From Pseudomonas citronellolis (GTDB lineage Bacteria > Pseudomonadota > Gammaproteobacteria > Pseudomonadales > Pseudomonadaceae), in assembly GCF_900112375.1 (NCBI RefSeq), contig NZ_FOLS01000012.1:115761-179760 (forward strand): a DNA stretch of 64,000 nt, in the 5' to 3' direction. How positions within the stretch are numbered: position 1 is the first letter of the stretch; the number at the start of each line of letters is the position of its first letter. Under the pieces are notes generated by a model that did no database searches, was not told where the DNA came from, and saw only the letters and a program-made list of their open reading frames with translations. The translations under genes were made by a program, and so were the position numbers. Shown here one piece after another: positions 37,006 to 45,221 of this stretch.

Positions 37006-38616
37006 ATGCAACAACAGAAGACCCTCACCGGCGGCCAGGCCCTGGTCCGCCTGCTGGCCAACTACGGCGTCGACACCGTGTTCGGCATCCCCGGCGTGCA
37101 CACCCTGGAGCTGTACCGCGGCCTGCCCGGCAGCGGCATCCGCCATGTGCTCACCCGCCACGAGCAGGGTGCCGGCTTCATGGCCGACGGCTACGCGCGC
37201 GTCAGCGGCAAGCCCGGCGTGGCCTTCATCATCACCGGCCCGGGGGTGACCAACGCCGCCACCGCCATCGGCCAGGCCTACGCCGATTCCATCCCGCTGC
37301 TGGTGATCTCCAGCGTCAACCACACCGCCAGCCTGGGCAAGGGCTGGGGCTGCCTGCACGAGACCCAGGACCAGCGCGCCATGACCGCGCCGATCACCGC
37401 GTTCTCGGCGGTTGCCTTGACCCCGGAAGACCTGCCCGAGCTGATCGCCCGCGCCTACGCCGTGTTCGACAGCGAGCGTCCGCGCCCGGTGCACATCTCG
37501 GTGCCGCTGGACGTGCTCGCCGCGCCCATCGCCCGCGACTGGACCCACGAAGTGGTGCGCCGCGCCGGCCGTGGCCAGCCCGCCGCCGCCGCGCTGCGCC
37601 AGGCTGTGGATAAACTCGCCGCGGCCAAGCGGCCGATGATCATCGCCGGCGGCGGCGCGCTGCATGCCGCCGACGCCCTGGCCGCGCTCAGCGAGCGCCT
37701 GGCCGCGCCGCTGTTCACCAGCGTCGCCGGCAAGGGCCTGCTGGCCCCGGAAGCGCCGCTGTCCGCCGGCGCCACTCTGTGCACCCAGGCCGGCTGGGAC
37801 ATGATCGCCGAGGCCGACGTGGTGCTGGCCATCGGCACCGAGATGGCCGACACCGACTACTGGCGCGAGCGCCTGCCGCTGAACGGCGAACTGATCCGCG
37901 TCGACCTCGACTCGCGCAAGTTCAACGACTTCTACCCCAGCGCCGTGGCCCTGCTGGGCGATTCGAAAGCCACCGCAGAAGCGCTGCTCGCCGCGCTGCC
38001 GGTCGCCAAGCGCGACGCCGGCAGCGCCATCGACCGCGTCGCCCAGCTGCGCCAGCAACTCGATGCCAGCCACGCGCCGCTGCAGCTTATCCACAAGGCG
38101 ATCCTCGAACGCATCGCCAAGGCGCTGCCGGCCAACGCCTTCATCGCCAGCGACATGACCCAGCTGGCCTACACCGCCAACTACCTGTACCCCAGTCAGG
38201 CGCCGCGCGGCTGGCTGCACCCCACCGGCTACGGCACCCTCGGCTACGGCGTGCCGGCCGGCATCGGCGCCAAGTTCGGCGCGCCGGAGCGCCCCGGCCT
38301 GGTGCTGGTGGGCGACGGCGGCTTCCTCTACACCGCGCAGGAACTGGCCACTGCCACCGAGGAGCTGGACAGCCCGCTGGTGGTGGTGCTGTGGAACAAC
38401 GACGCCCTCGGGCAGATCCGCGACGACATGCTCGGCCTGGATATCGAGCCGGTCGGCGTGCTGCCGCGCAACCCGGACTTCGCCCTGCTCGGCCGCGCCT
38501 ACGGCTGCGAGATGCGCCAGCCGCAGAGCCTGGACGAGCTGGAGCGCGACCTGCGCGAAGGCTTCGCCCACCCCGGCGTGACCCTGATCGAGCTGAAACA
38601 CGCCTGCGCGAAGTAG
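37006..38616 (+). CDS. aruI: AruI: 2-ketoarginine (5-guanidino-2-oxopentanoate) decarboxylase
   Basis: 536 aa ThDP-dependent decarboxylase of the acetolactate-synthase superfamily. PYR domain with catalytic Glu in TRHEQGAGFMADGYAR near 50, central domain, and PP domain with the ThDP/Mg motif GDGGFLYTAQEL...VVLWNN near 435-465. The following aruH makes 2-ketoarginine decarboxylase the specific call (PA4977). The product is 4-guanidinobutyraldehyde. ATG 37006 is followed directly by CAACAACAGAA, close to a Crc/Hfq CA motif. The open frame extends upstream only into repeats. Confidence 0.92.
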   Translation: MQQQKTLTGGQALVRLLANYGVDTVFGIPGVHTLELYRGLPGSGIRHVLTRHEQGAGFMADGYARVSGKPGVAFIITGPGVTNAATAIGQAYADSIPLLVISSVNHTASLGKGWGCLHETQDQRAMTAPITAFSAVALTPEDLPELIARAYAVFDSERPRPVHISVPLDVLAAPIARDWTHEVVRRAGRGQPAAAALRQAVDKLAAAKRPMIIAGGGALHAADALAALSERLAAPLFTSVAGKGLLAPEAPLSAGATLCTQAGWDMIAEADVVLAIGTEMADTDYWRERLPLNGELIRVDLDSRKFNDFYPSAVALLGDSKATAEALLAALPVAKRDAGSAIDRVAQLRQQLDASHAPLQLIHKAILERIAKALPANAFIASDMTQLAYTANYLYPSQAPRGWLHPTGYGTLGYGVPAGIGAKFGAPERPGLVLVGDGGFLYTAQELATATEELDSPLVVVLWNNDALGQIRDDMLGLDIEPVGVLPRNPDFALLGRAYGCEMRQPQSLDELERDLREGFAHPGVTLIELKHACAK

Positions 38617-38670
38617 GCCCCGTTGCACCCGCCGGGGCGCAGGCCCCGGCGCATTGAAGGACTCCCCGTC

Positions 38671-39861
38671 ATGCGCTTCTCGAACCTCACCCAACGCATC
38701 GCCGGCGACGGCGCGGCCGCCTGGGACATCCACTACCGCGCCCTGGCGCGCCTGGAGCAGGGCGACGACATTCTGCTGCTGTCTGTGGGCGACCCCGACT
38801 TCGACACCCCGGCGCCCATCGTGCAGTCGGCCATCGACAGCCTGCTGGCCGGCAACACCCACTATTCCGACGTGCGCGGCAAGCGCAACCTGCGCGAGGC
38901 CATCGCCCGCCGCCACACGCAACGCAGCGGCCAGGCGGTGGACGCGAACGACGTCGTGGTGCTGGCCGGCGCGCAGTGCGCGCTCTACGCCGTGGCGCAG
39001 TGCGTGCTCAACCCGGGCGACGAGGTGATAGTCGCCGAGCCGATGTATGTCACCTACGAGGCGGTGTTCGGCGCCTGCGGGGCCAAGGTGGTGCCGGTGT
39101 CGGTGCGCTCCGAGCACGGCTTCCGCGTGCAGGCCGAGGACGTGGCGAAGCTGGTCACGCCGCGTACCCGCGCCATCGCCATCAACAGCCCGCACAACCC
39201 CTCCGGCGCCAGCCTGCCGCGCGCTACCTGGGAGGCGCTGGCCGAGCTGTGCATCGAACACGACCTGTGGATGATTTCCGACGAGGTCTACAGCGAACTG
39301 ATCTTCGACGGTGAGCACATCAGCCCGGCCAGCCTGCCGGGCATGGCCGAGCGCACCGCGACCCTCAACAGCCTGTCCAAGTCCCACGCCATGACCGGCT
39401 GGCGGGTGGGCTGGGTAGTCGGCCCGCCGGCGCTCTGCGGCCACCTGGAAAACCTCGCGTTGTGCATGCTCTACGGCTCGCCGGACTTCGTCCAGGACGC
39501 CGCCTGCACCGCGCTGGAAGCCCAGCTGCCGGAGCTGGAAGCCATGCGCGAGGCCTACCGCCAGCGCCGCGACCTGGTGCTCGACTGCCTCGCCGATTGC
39601 GTCGGCCTGCGCGCGCTGCGCCCGGACGGCGGCATGTTCGTGATGGTCGACATCCGCCCCACCGGCCTCTCCGCCCAGGACTTCGCCGACCTGCTGCTGG
39701 ACCGCCACGGCGTCTCGGTGCTGGCCGGCGAAGCCTTCGGCCCCAGCGCCGCCGGGCACATCCGCCTGGGCCTGGTGCTCGGCGCCGAGCCGCTGCGCGA
39801 AGCCTGCCGACGCATTGCCCTGTGCGCCGCCGAACTGCTCAAGGAGAAGCGCTATGCATGA
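38671..39861 (+). CDS. aruH: AruH: arginine:pyruvate transaminase
   Basis: 396 aa class I PLP aminotransferase. N-terminus MRFSNLTQRIAGDGAAAWDI and the segment GEAFGPSAAGHIRLGLVLGA near 363 are as I recall for PA4976 AruH. PLP lysine in LNSLSKSHAMTGWRVGWVVG near 240; NSPHNPSGA and SDEVYSEL present. Transfers the alpha-amino group of L-arginine to pyruvate, giving 2-ketoarginine and alanine. It overlaps the next gene by eight bases. Confidence 0.95.
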   Translation: MRFSNLTQRIAGDGAAAWDIHYRALARLEQGDDILLLSVGDPDFDTPAPIVQSAIDSLLAGNTHYSDVRGKRNLREAIARRHTQRSGQAVDANDVVVLAGAQCALYAVAQCVLNPGDEVIVAEPMYVTYEAVFGACGAKVVPVSVRSEHGFRVQAEDVAKLVTPRTRAIAINSPHNPSGASLPRATWEALAELCIEHDLWMISDEVYSELIFDGEHISPASLPGMAERTATLNSLSKSHAMTGWRVGWVVGPPALCGHLENLALCMLYGSPDFVQDAACTALEAQLPELEAMREAYRQRRDLVLDCLADCVGLRALRPDGGMFVMVDIRPTGLSAQDFADLLLDRHGVSVLAGEAFGPSAAGHIRLGLVLGAEPLREACRRIALCAAELLKEKRYA

Positions 39862-41272
39862 CCGCCTGCAGCTGTACATCGACGGCGCCTGGGTAGCGCC
39901 GCAAGGGCAGGGCCTGGCCGAGGTGCAGAACCCGGCCACGGAACAGACCATCGGCCGCGTGCCGCTGGGCGCCGAGGCCGACGTGAACCGCGCGGTGGAA
40001 GCCGCGCGGCGCGCCTTCCCGGCCTGGTCGCAAACACCTTCCAGCGTGCGCGCCGGCTACATCCGCGCCCTGGCCGAGCAGCTGCGGGCGCGCGCCGACG
40101 AGATGGCCGCGCTGATCACCGCCGAGCTGGGCATGCCGGTGCAGTGGTGCCGCATGGTCCAGGTCGACGGACCGATCGAGGGCCTGGAAAGCTACGCCCC
40201 TCTGGCCGCGCACATGGACGAGGTGCGCGAGGTCGGCAACTCGCTGGTGGTGAAGGAAGCGGTGGGCGTGTGCGCCTTCATCAACCCCTGGAACTACCCG
40301 CTGCACCAGCTCATCGGCAAGCTCGCCCCGGCCCTGGCCGCCGGCTGCACGGTGGTGGTCAAGCCGAGCCAGGACACCCCGCTGCACGCCTTCCTGCTGG
40401 CCGAGATGATCGACGCCATCGGCCTGCCGGCCGGCGTCTTCAACCTGGTCAGCGGCCCCGGCTCGAAAGTCGGCGAGGCGCTGGCGTGGCATCCGGACGT
40501 GGACATGGTCTCGTTCACCGGCTCGACCACGGCGGGCATCCGCGTTTCCGAAGCGGCGGCGCCGACGGTCAAGCGCGTGTGCCTGGAGCTGGGCGGCAAG
40601 TCGCCGTTCCTGATCACAGCCGACGCCGACCTGGCGGCCGCCGTGCGCCACGGCGTGCAGGACGTGATGATCAACTCCGGGCAGACTTGCACCGCGCTGA
40701 CGCGCATGCTGCTGCCGGCCAGCCGCTACGCCGAGGCGCTGGAGATCGCCCGCGCCGAGACCGAGGCGCTGAAGCTGGGCGACCCGCTCGACGCCGACAG
40801 CTTCCTCGGCCCGATGTGCTCGGCCGGCCAGCGCCGCACCGTGCTGGATTACATCCGCGTCGGCCAGGAGGAGGGTGCGCGCCTGCTCTGCGGCGGCGCG
40901 GAACGGCCGTTCGGCCTGGAGCGCGGCCACTACGTGCAGCCGACGCTGTTCGCCGACGTGAACAATTCGATGCGCATCGCCCGCGAGGAAATCTTCGGCC
41001 CGGTGCTGTGCCTGATCCCGTATGCCGACGAGGCCGAAGCGCTGCAGATCGCCAACGACTCGCCGTTCGGCCTGTCCAGCGCGGTCTGGGCGGGCGATCG
41101 CGAGGATGGCCTGCGCCTCGCCCGGCAGATGCGCGCCGGCCAATGCTTCGTCAACGGCGGCGCGTTCAACTACCGCGCGCCCTTCGGCGGCTACAAGCAG
41201 TCCGGCAACGGCCGTGAGTGGGGCGAGGAGGGTTTGGCGGAGTTCGTCGAACACAAGGCCATTCAACTCTGA
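39854..41272 (+). CDS. NAD(P)-dependent aldehyde dehydrogenase, probably for 4-guanidinobutyraldehyde
   Basis: 472 aa. Motifs: INPWNYPLHQLIGK, KPSQDTPL, FTGSTTAGIRV, ELGGKSP (general base Glu), catalytic Cys in GQTCTALTRM, EEIFGPVL. It overlaps aruH, so it is translationally coupled. The overlap with the AruH/AruI genes makes the aldehyde product of AruI the natural substrate, yielding 4-guanidinobutyrate. In PAO1 that step is assigned to the unlinked KauB, so this is an in-cluster alternative. Substrate inferred. Confidence 0.9.
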   Translation: MHDRLQLYIDGAWVAPQGQGLAEVQNPATEQTIGRVPLGAEADVNRAVEAARRAFPAWSQTPSSVRAGYIRALAEQLRARADEMAALITAELGMPVQWCRMVQVDGPIEGLESYAPLAAHMDEVREVGNSLVVKEAVGVCAFINPWNYPLHQLIGKLAPALAAGCTVVVKPSQDTPLHAFLLAEMIDAIGLPAGVFNLVSGPGSKVGEALAWHPDVDMVSFTGSTTAGIRVSEAAAPTVKRVCLELGGKSPFLITADADLAAAVRHGVQDVMINSGQTCTALTRMLLPASRYAEALEIARAETEALKLGDPLDADSFLGPMCSAGQRRTVLDYIRVGQEEGARLLCGGAERPFGLERGHYVQPTLFADVNNSMRIAREEIFGPVLCLIPYADEAEALQIANDSPFGLSSAVWAGDREDGLRLARQMRAGQCFVNGGAFNYRAPFGGYKQSGNGREWGEEGLAEFVEHKAIQL

Positions 41273-41282
41273 GCACCGTCTG

Positions 41283-41420
41283 AAGAGCGCCCTCTCCCCA
41301 GCCCTCTCCCGCAAGCGGGAGAGGGGGCAAAAGCGCTTCGGTGCTACCGGCGGGAGAGGGCGCTGCAGGATGAACACGAACGCCCCCTCTCCCTTCAGGG
41401 AGAGGGCTGGGGAGAGGGTG
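41283..41420. repeat. CCCTCTCC repeat modules after the aldehyde dehydrogenase
   Basis: Module order Y then X, the reverse of the copy at 36818-36965. The outer arms CCCTCTCCCCAGCCCTCTCC and GGAGAGGGCTGGGGAGAGGG form a long-range inverted repeat. Confidence 0.75.
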
Positions 41421-41472
41421 CTGAGCCAGTACGCCAATCCGCCAAGTAGCGCTTTTCTAGCCAGGAATCCAC

Positions 41473-42177
41473 ATGAACGTACTGATCATCCACGCCCACA
41501 ACGAACCCCAGTCCTTCAGCACCGCGCTCTACCAACTGGCCGAGGAAACCCTCATGGGCCAGGGCCACGAAGTACAGGTCTCCGACCTCTACGCGATGAA
41601 CTGGAACCCGGTGGCCAGCGCCGCCGACTTCGGCGCCCGCGCCAATCCGGACTACCTGGTCTACGCCCTGGAACAGCGCGAAGGCGCCAAGCACCAGACC
41701 ATCGCCGCCGACATCCAGGCCGAGCTGGACAAGCTGCTCTGGGCGGACCTGGTGATCTTCAACTTCCCGATCTACTGGTTCTCCGCCCCGGCCATCCTCA
41801 AGGGCTGGTTCGACCGCGTGCTGGTCTCGGGCATCTGCTACGGCGGCAAGCGCTTCTACGACCAGGGCGGCCTGGCCGGCAAGAAGGCGCTGGTGACGGT
41901 GACCCTCGGCGGGCGCGAGCACATGTTCGGCGAAGGCGCCATCCACGGCCCGCTGGAAGACATGCTGCGGCCGATCCTGCGCGGCACCCTGGCCTACACC
42001 GGCATGACCGTCCTGCCGCCCTTCGTCGCCTGGCACGTGCCCTACATCAGCAACGACGCGCGCCAGGACTTCCTGCGCCAGTACCAGGACCGCCTGCAGC
42101 ATCTGGATCAGGACCAGCCCCTGGAATTCCCGCGCCTGGAACAGTTCGACGAACGCCTCTACCCGCTGCCGCGCTGA
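41473..42177 (+). CDS. NAD(P)H:quinone oxidoreductase, flavodoxin-like fold
   Basis: 234 aa FMN/FAD enzyme of the NQO1/MdaB group. MNVLIIHAHNEPQSFSTALYQLA at the N-terminus, DLVIFNFPIYWFSAPAILKGWFDRV near 95-119 and TLGGREHMFGEGAIHGPLEDMLRPIL near 148. Matches the position of PA4975 at the end of the ATA locus; separated from the aldehyde dehydrogenase by repeats, so its expression may be independent. Confidence 0.92.
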   Translation: MNVLIIHAHNEPQSFSTALYQLAEETLMGQGHEVQVSDLYAMNWNPVASAADFGARANPDYLVYALEQREGAKHQTIAADIQAELDKLLWADLVIFNFPIYWFSAPAILKGWFDRVLVSGICYGGKRFYDQGGLAGKKALVTVTLGGREHMFGEGAIHGPLEDMLRPILRGTLAYTGMTVLPPFVAWHVPYISNDARQDFLRQYQDRLQHLDQDQPLEFPRLEQFDERLYPLPR

Positions 42178-42208
42178 GCGGCGCGTCGGCACCGTACTGA
42201 AACCTCGT

Positions 42209-42392
42209 CATTCCCGCGAACGCGGGAACCCAGTGGCTGATGTTCGCGCTGGAAGTCGCTGGTTCCCCGCGTTCGCGGGGATGACGGGATAGGGATGCGG
42301 CGCTCCAGGGTTCGCGAGCAAGCTCGCTCCTACGGTTCGATGCACTCACCCCAAACGAAAAAAGGCGCACATCAATCAAGACGTGCGCCTTT
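42209..42392. repeat. Inverted CATTCCCGCGAACGCGGGAA repeats, REP, and a hairpin
   Basis: In the 404-bp gap 42178-42581: CATTCCCGCGAACGCGGGAA (about 42209-42234) faces a relative at 42262-42290, then an inverse REP (42311-42333), then AAAGGCGCAC...GTGCGCCTTT (42361-42370 and 42383-42392) flanked by A-runs, a terminator-like hairpin best suited to the minus strand. No gene is seen. Confidence 0.7.
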
Positions 42393-42581
42393 GGAGGAAA
42401 AGGGCAGCCGCTGCAGCCGGGTATGCGCGGGGGAGTGTTGGCAAGCGGCTGGTGTGCCGGGTGCCAAACGATGGGCCTGATGGACCCATCGCTGCTGCAG
42501 CGACCTGGTTGCCACTATACCCGGCAACTGTTCCGGGAAAATGACCCTATACTGCGATTCAGTTTTGCAGACGGGGCAACA

Positions 42582-43517
42582 GTGGACACTTTTCATGCGA
42601 TGCGGGTCTTCGCCCGCGTGGTCGATGCCGGCAGCTTCACCGCCGCCGCCAATGCCCTGGGCCTGTCGACCGCCCAGGTCTCCCGCGTGGTCTCGGACCT
42701 GGAGGCTTTCCTGCAGGCGCGCCTGTTGCACCGCACCACGCGGCGCCTGGCCCTGACCGAGACCGGCGAGCGCTACCTGCAGCGCTGCCGGGAAATCCTC
42801 CTTGATGTCGAAGAAGCCGAAGCCGAGGCCAACGGCGCGCACCTGCGCCCGCGCGGCCGGCTGCGCGTGCACTCGCTGACCGGGCTCGGCCAGCAGCACC
42901 TGATCCCGCTGATCTCGCGCTACTGCCAGCAGCACCCCGAGGTCTACATCGAGCTGACCCTGGCCCAGCGCCAGCCGGACATCCTCGAAGAAGGCCAGGA
43001 CGTGGTCATCACCCGCGACCGCGAGCTGCCCGACTCCGAGTACGTCGCCCAGACCCTCGGCACCATCTACAGCGTGCTCTGCGCCAGCCCCGGCTACCTG
43101 GCCGAACGCGGCACCCCGCGCGCCATCGAGGACCTGCGCGAGCACCGCTGCCTGCGCCTGCAGGACCCGACTTTCCCGGAAGGCTGGGCCTTCGAGGAAG
43201 ACGACGAGTCGAGCGTGATCCGCCCGCGCGACACCTTCATGGTCAACGTCGCAGAGGCCCTGGCCGGGGCCGCCCGCGCCGGCATGGGCATCTGCCTGCT
43301 GCCCAGCTACGTGGCCGCGCCGGCGCTGCGCCAGGGCGAACTGGTGCGCGTGCTGCCCGAGCGCAGCCTGCACGTGCGGCAGATCTTCGCGCTCTACCCG
43401 TCGCGGCGCTTCCTCGACGCGAAGATCCGCACCTGGGTGGAGTTCCTCAAGGAAGAATTGCCCAAGGCCTTCGACGCCGACGAGCAGGTGATGAACGATC
43501 CCGCGCACTGGGCCTGA
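42582..43517 (+). CDS. LysR-family transcriptional regulator
   Basis: 311 aa. N-terminal winged HTH about 1-60 (FARVVDAGSFTAAANALGLSTAQVSRVVSDLEAFLQARLLHRTTRRLALTE), the YafC/CrgA-like subgroup, then a LysR substrate domain about 90-290. GTG start at 42582 with GGGG before it gives the standard MDTFHAMRVF N-terminus. Follows the quinone oxidoreductase at 400 bp. Target unknown; CrgA-type regulators often control adjacent oxidoreductases. Confidence 0.9.
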   Translation: MDTFHAMRVFARVVDAGSFTAAANALGLSTAQVSRVVSDLEAFLQARLLHRTTRRLALTETGERYLQRCREILLDVEEAEAEANGAHLRPRGRLRVHSLTGLGQQHLIPLISRYCQQHPEVYIELTLAQRQPDILEEGQDVVITRDRELPDSEYVAQTLGTIYSVLCASPGYLAERGTPRAIEDLREHRCLRLQDPTFPEGWAFEEDDESSVIRPRDTFMVNVAEALAGAARAGMGICLLPSYVAAPALRQGELVRVLPERSLHVRQIFALYPSRRFLDAKIRTWVEFLKEELPKAFDADEQVMNDPAHWA

Positions 43518-43638
43518 AAACGGATTGTTGCTTTTCAGGCAATGGTCTGTTGGTGAGCCAGCTATTTTTCCGCCTGTCACCGAGTCGTAACCTTTGCATC
43601 GCCCCCACTGAGCGGGGCTAATCAAAGGTTCGAAAATC

Positions 43639-43839
43639 ATGTCCCGTAAACTTGTTGTTGCTGCCCTGCTGTCCGTTTGCTCGCTGTCCTTCGTGCAACT
43701 GAGCTTCGCCGAAGAGTCCCGACTGATGACCGACAAGATGGTGAAAGCCAACGAGGCCGCCATCGCCGCTGCCCAGCAGGCCTCCGACGCCGAGCGTACC
43801 GCCGGCAAGGCCGCTGCCCAGTCCAACGCCGATTCCTGA
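43639..43839 (+). CDS. Small exported alanine-rich protein, unknown function
   Basis: 66 aa. Signal peptide MSRKLVVAALLSVCSLSFVQLSFA with an AxA-like SFA-E site, leaving a charged, alanine-rich helical mature part of about 42 residues ending AAAQSNADS. AAGGTT upstream of ATG 43639; followed by a strong terminator, so it is a monocistronic gene. Not recognised. Confidence 0.7.
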   Translation: MSRKLVVAALLSVCSLSFVQLSFAEESRLMTDKMVKANEAAIAAAQQASDAERTAGKAAAQSNADS

Positions 43840-43896
43840 TCGGCGTTACTTTCCCCCGGGAAGCCCGGAGCGTGAGCCGGTATTCCCAATGCCTTG

Positions 43897-43924
43897 CGCC
43901 GCATACGAAATGCGGCGTTTTTTT
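43897..43924 (+). terminator. Intrinsic terminator of the small exported protein gene
   Basis: CGCCGCAT, ACGAA loop, ATGCGGCG, then seven T. Confidence 0.9.
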
Positions 43925-44011
43925 ATCCCGGCGGGGGCGGTGATCTTTTCATTTTATGAAAAAGTCTTTCGCCGCCTTCGCGCTTTATTGGAAATAGATA
44001 GGTCAATAAAC

Positions 44012-44210
44012 TTGTCTTTATCTGCCGGGCTCTCCCGGCAGGCCCGACACGATCAGCCTGATGTGTCACCGAGGGGCGGTGACTGCGAACTTCCGCCCCT
44101 CACGCCAGCCGGTTCCTCCAACGCCGACTGGCCTTGCTTCCCGACGCCGATATCCGATTGCTCCAATCGACGTCTTCTTTCCGGCCGCTGCACTCAGCGG
44201 CCGTTTTTTT
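44012..44210 (+). ncRNA. Putative structured small RNA or terminated leader
   Basis: No coding frame is credible between the terminator at 43924 and the RpiR gene at 44362. An AT-rich stretch (about 43942-44020) precedes hairpins GCCGGG/CCCGGC (44023-44038) and GAGGGGCGG/CCGCCCCTC (44071-44101). The stretch ends in a strong intrinsic terminator, CGGCCGCTG/CAGCGGCCG plus seven T (44182-44210). A plus-strand terminator with no gene in front implies a short transcript. Its 5' end is unknown; no convincing sigma-70 promoter was found, TTGGAA at 43988 being the best -35. Confidence 0.4.
44182..44210 (+). terminator. Strong intrinsic terminator without an upstream gene
   Basis: 9-bp perfect stem, CACT loop, seven T. 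It lies 152 bp before the RpiR regulator start. Confidence 0.85.
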
Positions 44211-44276
44211 GCCCGGAAAAAACCTTCCTGCCCAACGGCCCGCCCTAGAGTGGCCGGGTTGTCGGCGCAGCGTAAA

Positions 44277-44331
44277 TGTAGTGAATCGAACATAAACAAA
44301 GTATTTGCAATACTTTGAAATATTCACTACA
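44277..44331. promoter_or_regulatory. Nested inverted repeats, probable RpiR-family operator
   Basis: Outer TGTAGTGAAT (44277-44286) / ATTCACTACA (44322-44331) and inner CAAAGTATT-TGC-AATACTTTG (44297-44317), ending 30 bp before the rpiR-like gene. RpiR-family regulators usually autoregulate through such palindromes. Confidence 0.55.
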
Positions 44332-44361
44332 AGACCAGGCACAACCTCCAAGGGAGCTGCC

Positions 44362-45219
44362 ATGTCCAGCCTCAAAGACCGCCTGGCCGCGCCGGACGTC
44401 GCCCTGACGCCGGCCGAACGCAAGGTGCTGCGTGCCCTGCTCGACGACTACCCGCGCCTGGGCCTGGGCCCCATGGCGCGCCTGGCGCGGCAGGCGGGGG
44501 TCAGCGACCCGACCATCCTGCGCCTGGTGAAGAAGCTCGGCTTCGCCGGCTACGGCGAGTTCCAGGACGCCCTGCTGATCGAGGTGGACGACCGCCTGCG
44601 CTCGCCGCGCACGCTGCTCGCCGAACGCCGCGAGCGCATGGAGCATGACGACCCCTGGTCGAGCTACCTGGCCGACGCCTCGGACAAGCTGCAGCACACC
44701 CTGAACCTGACCCGCGCCGATGACATCCGCCTGCTCGGCGACTGGCTGCTCGACCCGCGCCTGCGCCTGTTCTGCCACGGTGGGCGCTTCAGCCGCTTCC
44801 TCGCCGGCTACCTGGTCACCCACCTGCGCCTGCTGCGCGGCGGCTGCCTGTGGCTGGACGACGGCATGGCGCTGCCCGACCTGCTGCACGACATGGACCG
44901 CCAGTCGCTGCTGGTGCTGTTCGACTACCGCCGCTACCAGGCCCAGGCCCAGCTCGTCGCGCAGACCGCCAAGGCCCGCGGCGCGCGGGTGGTGCTGTTC
45001 ACCGACATCTACGCCTCGCCGCTGCGCGAGCTGGCCGACCTGATCGTCAGCGCGCCGGTGGAATCTCCCTCGCCGTTCGACTCGCTGGTGCCGGCCATGG
45101 CCCAGGTCGAGGCGCTCATCGCCAGCCTGGTAGCGCGCAGCGACAGCCAGCTCGACGAACGCCTGGACGGCATCGACCAACTGCGCGCCGCGTTCAACGC
45201 CCATCTGCTCGAGGAATGA
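44362..45219 (+). CDS. RpiR/MurR-family transcriptional regulator
   Basis: 285 aa. N-terminal RpiR HTH about 1-77 (LTPAERKVLRALLDDYPRLGLGPMARLARQAGVSDPTILRLVKKLGFAGYGEFQDAL), C-terminal SIS domain about 120-260. GGGAG precedes ATG 44362. First gene of a five-gene run equivalent to PA5506-PA5510. SIS domains usually bind phosphosugars, though here the neighbours are amide-bond enzymes, so the ligand is unclear. Confidence 0.92.
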   Translation: MSSLKDRLAAPDVALTPAERKVLRALLDDYPRLGLGPMARLARQAGVSDPTILRLVKKLGFAGYGEFQDALLIEVDDRLRSPRTLLAERRERMEHDDPWSSYLADASDKLQHTLNLTRADDIRLLGDWLLDPRLRLFCHGGRFSRFLAGYLVTHLRLLRGGCLWLDDGMALPDLLHDMDRQSLLVLFDYRRYQAQAQLVAQTAKARGARVVLFTDIYASPLRELADLIVSAPVESPSPFDSLVPAMAQVEALIASLVARSDSQLDERLDGIDQLRAAFNAHLLEE

Positions 45220-45221
45220 CC

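Noticed and set aside
36787..39951. 1054-codon open frame antisense to aruI and aruH
   Set aside because: Shadow frame; no domain can be read and it crosses two clear genes and repeat DNA.
42361..42392. Terminator of the quinone oxidoreductase transcript
   Set aside because: It is almost 200 bp past the stop codon, and its A/T flanks favour the opposite strand, so it is listed only as a hairpin in the repeat entry.
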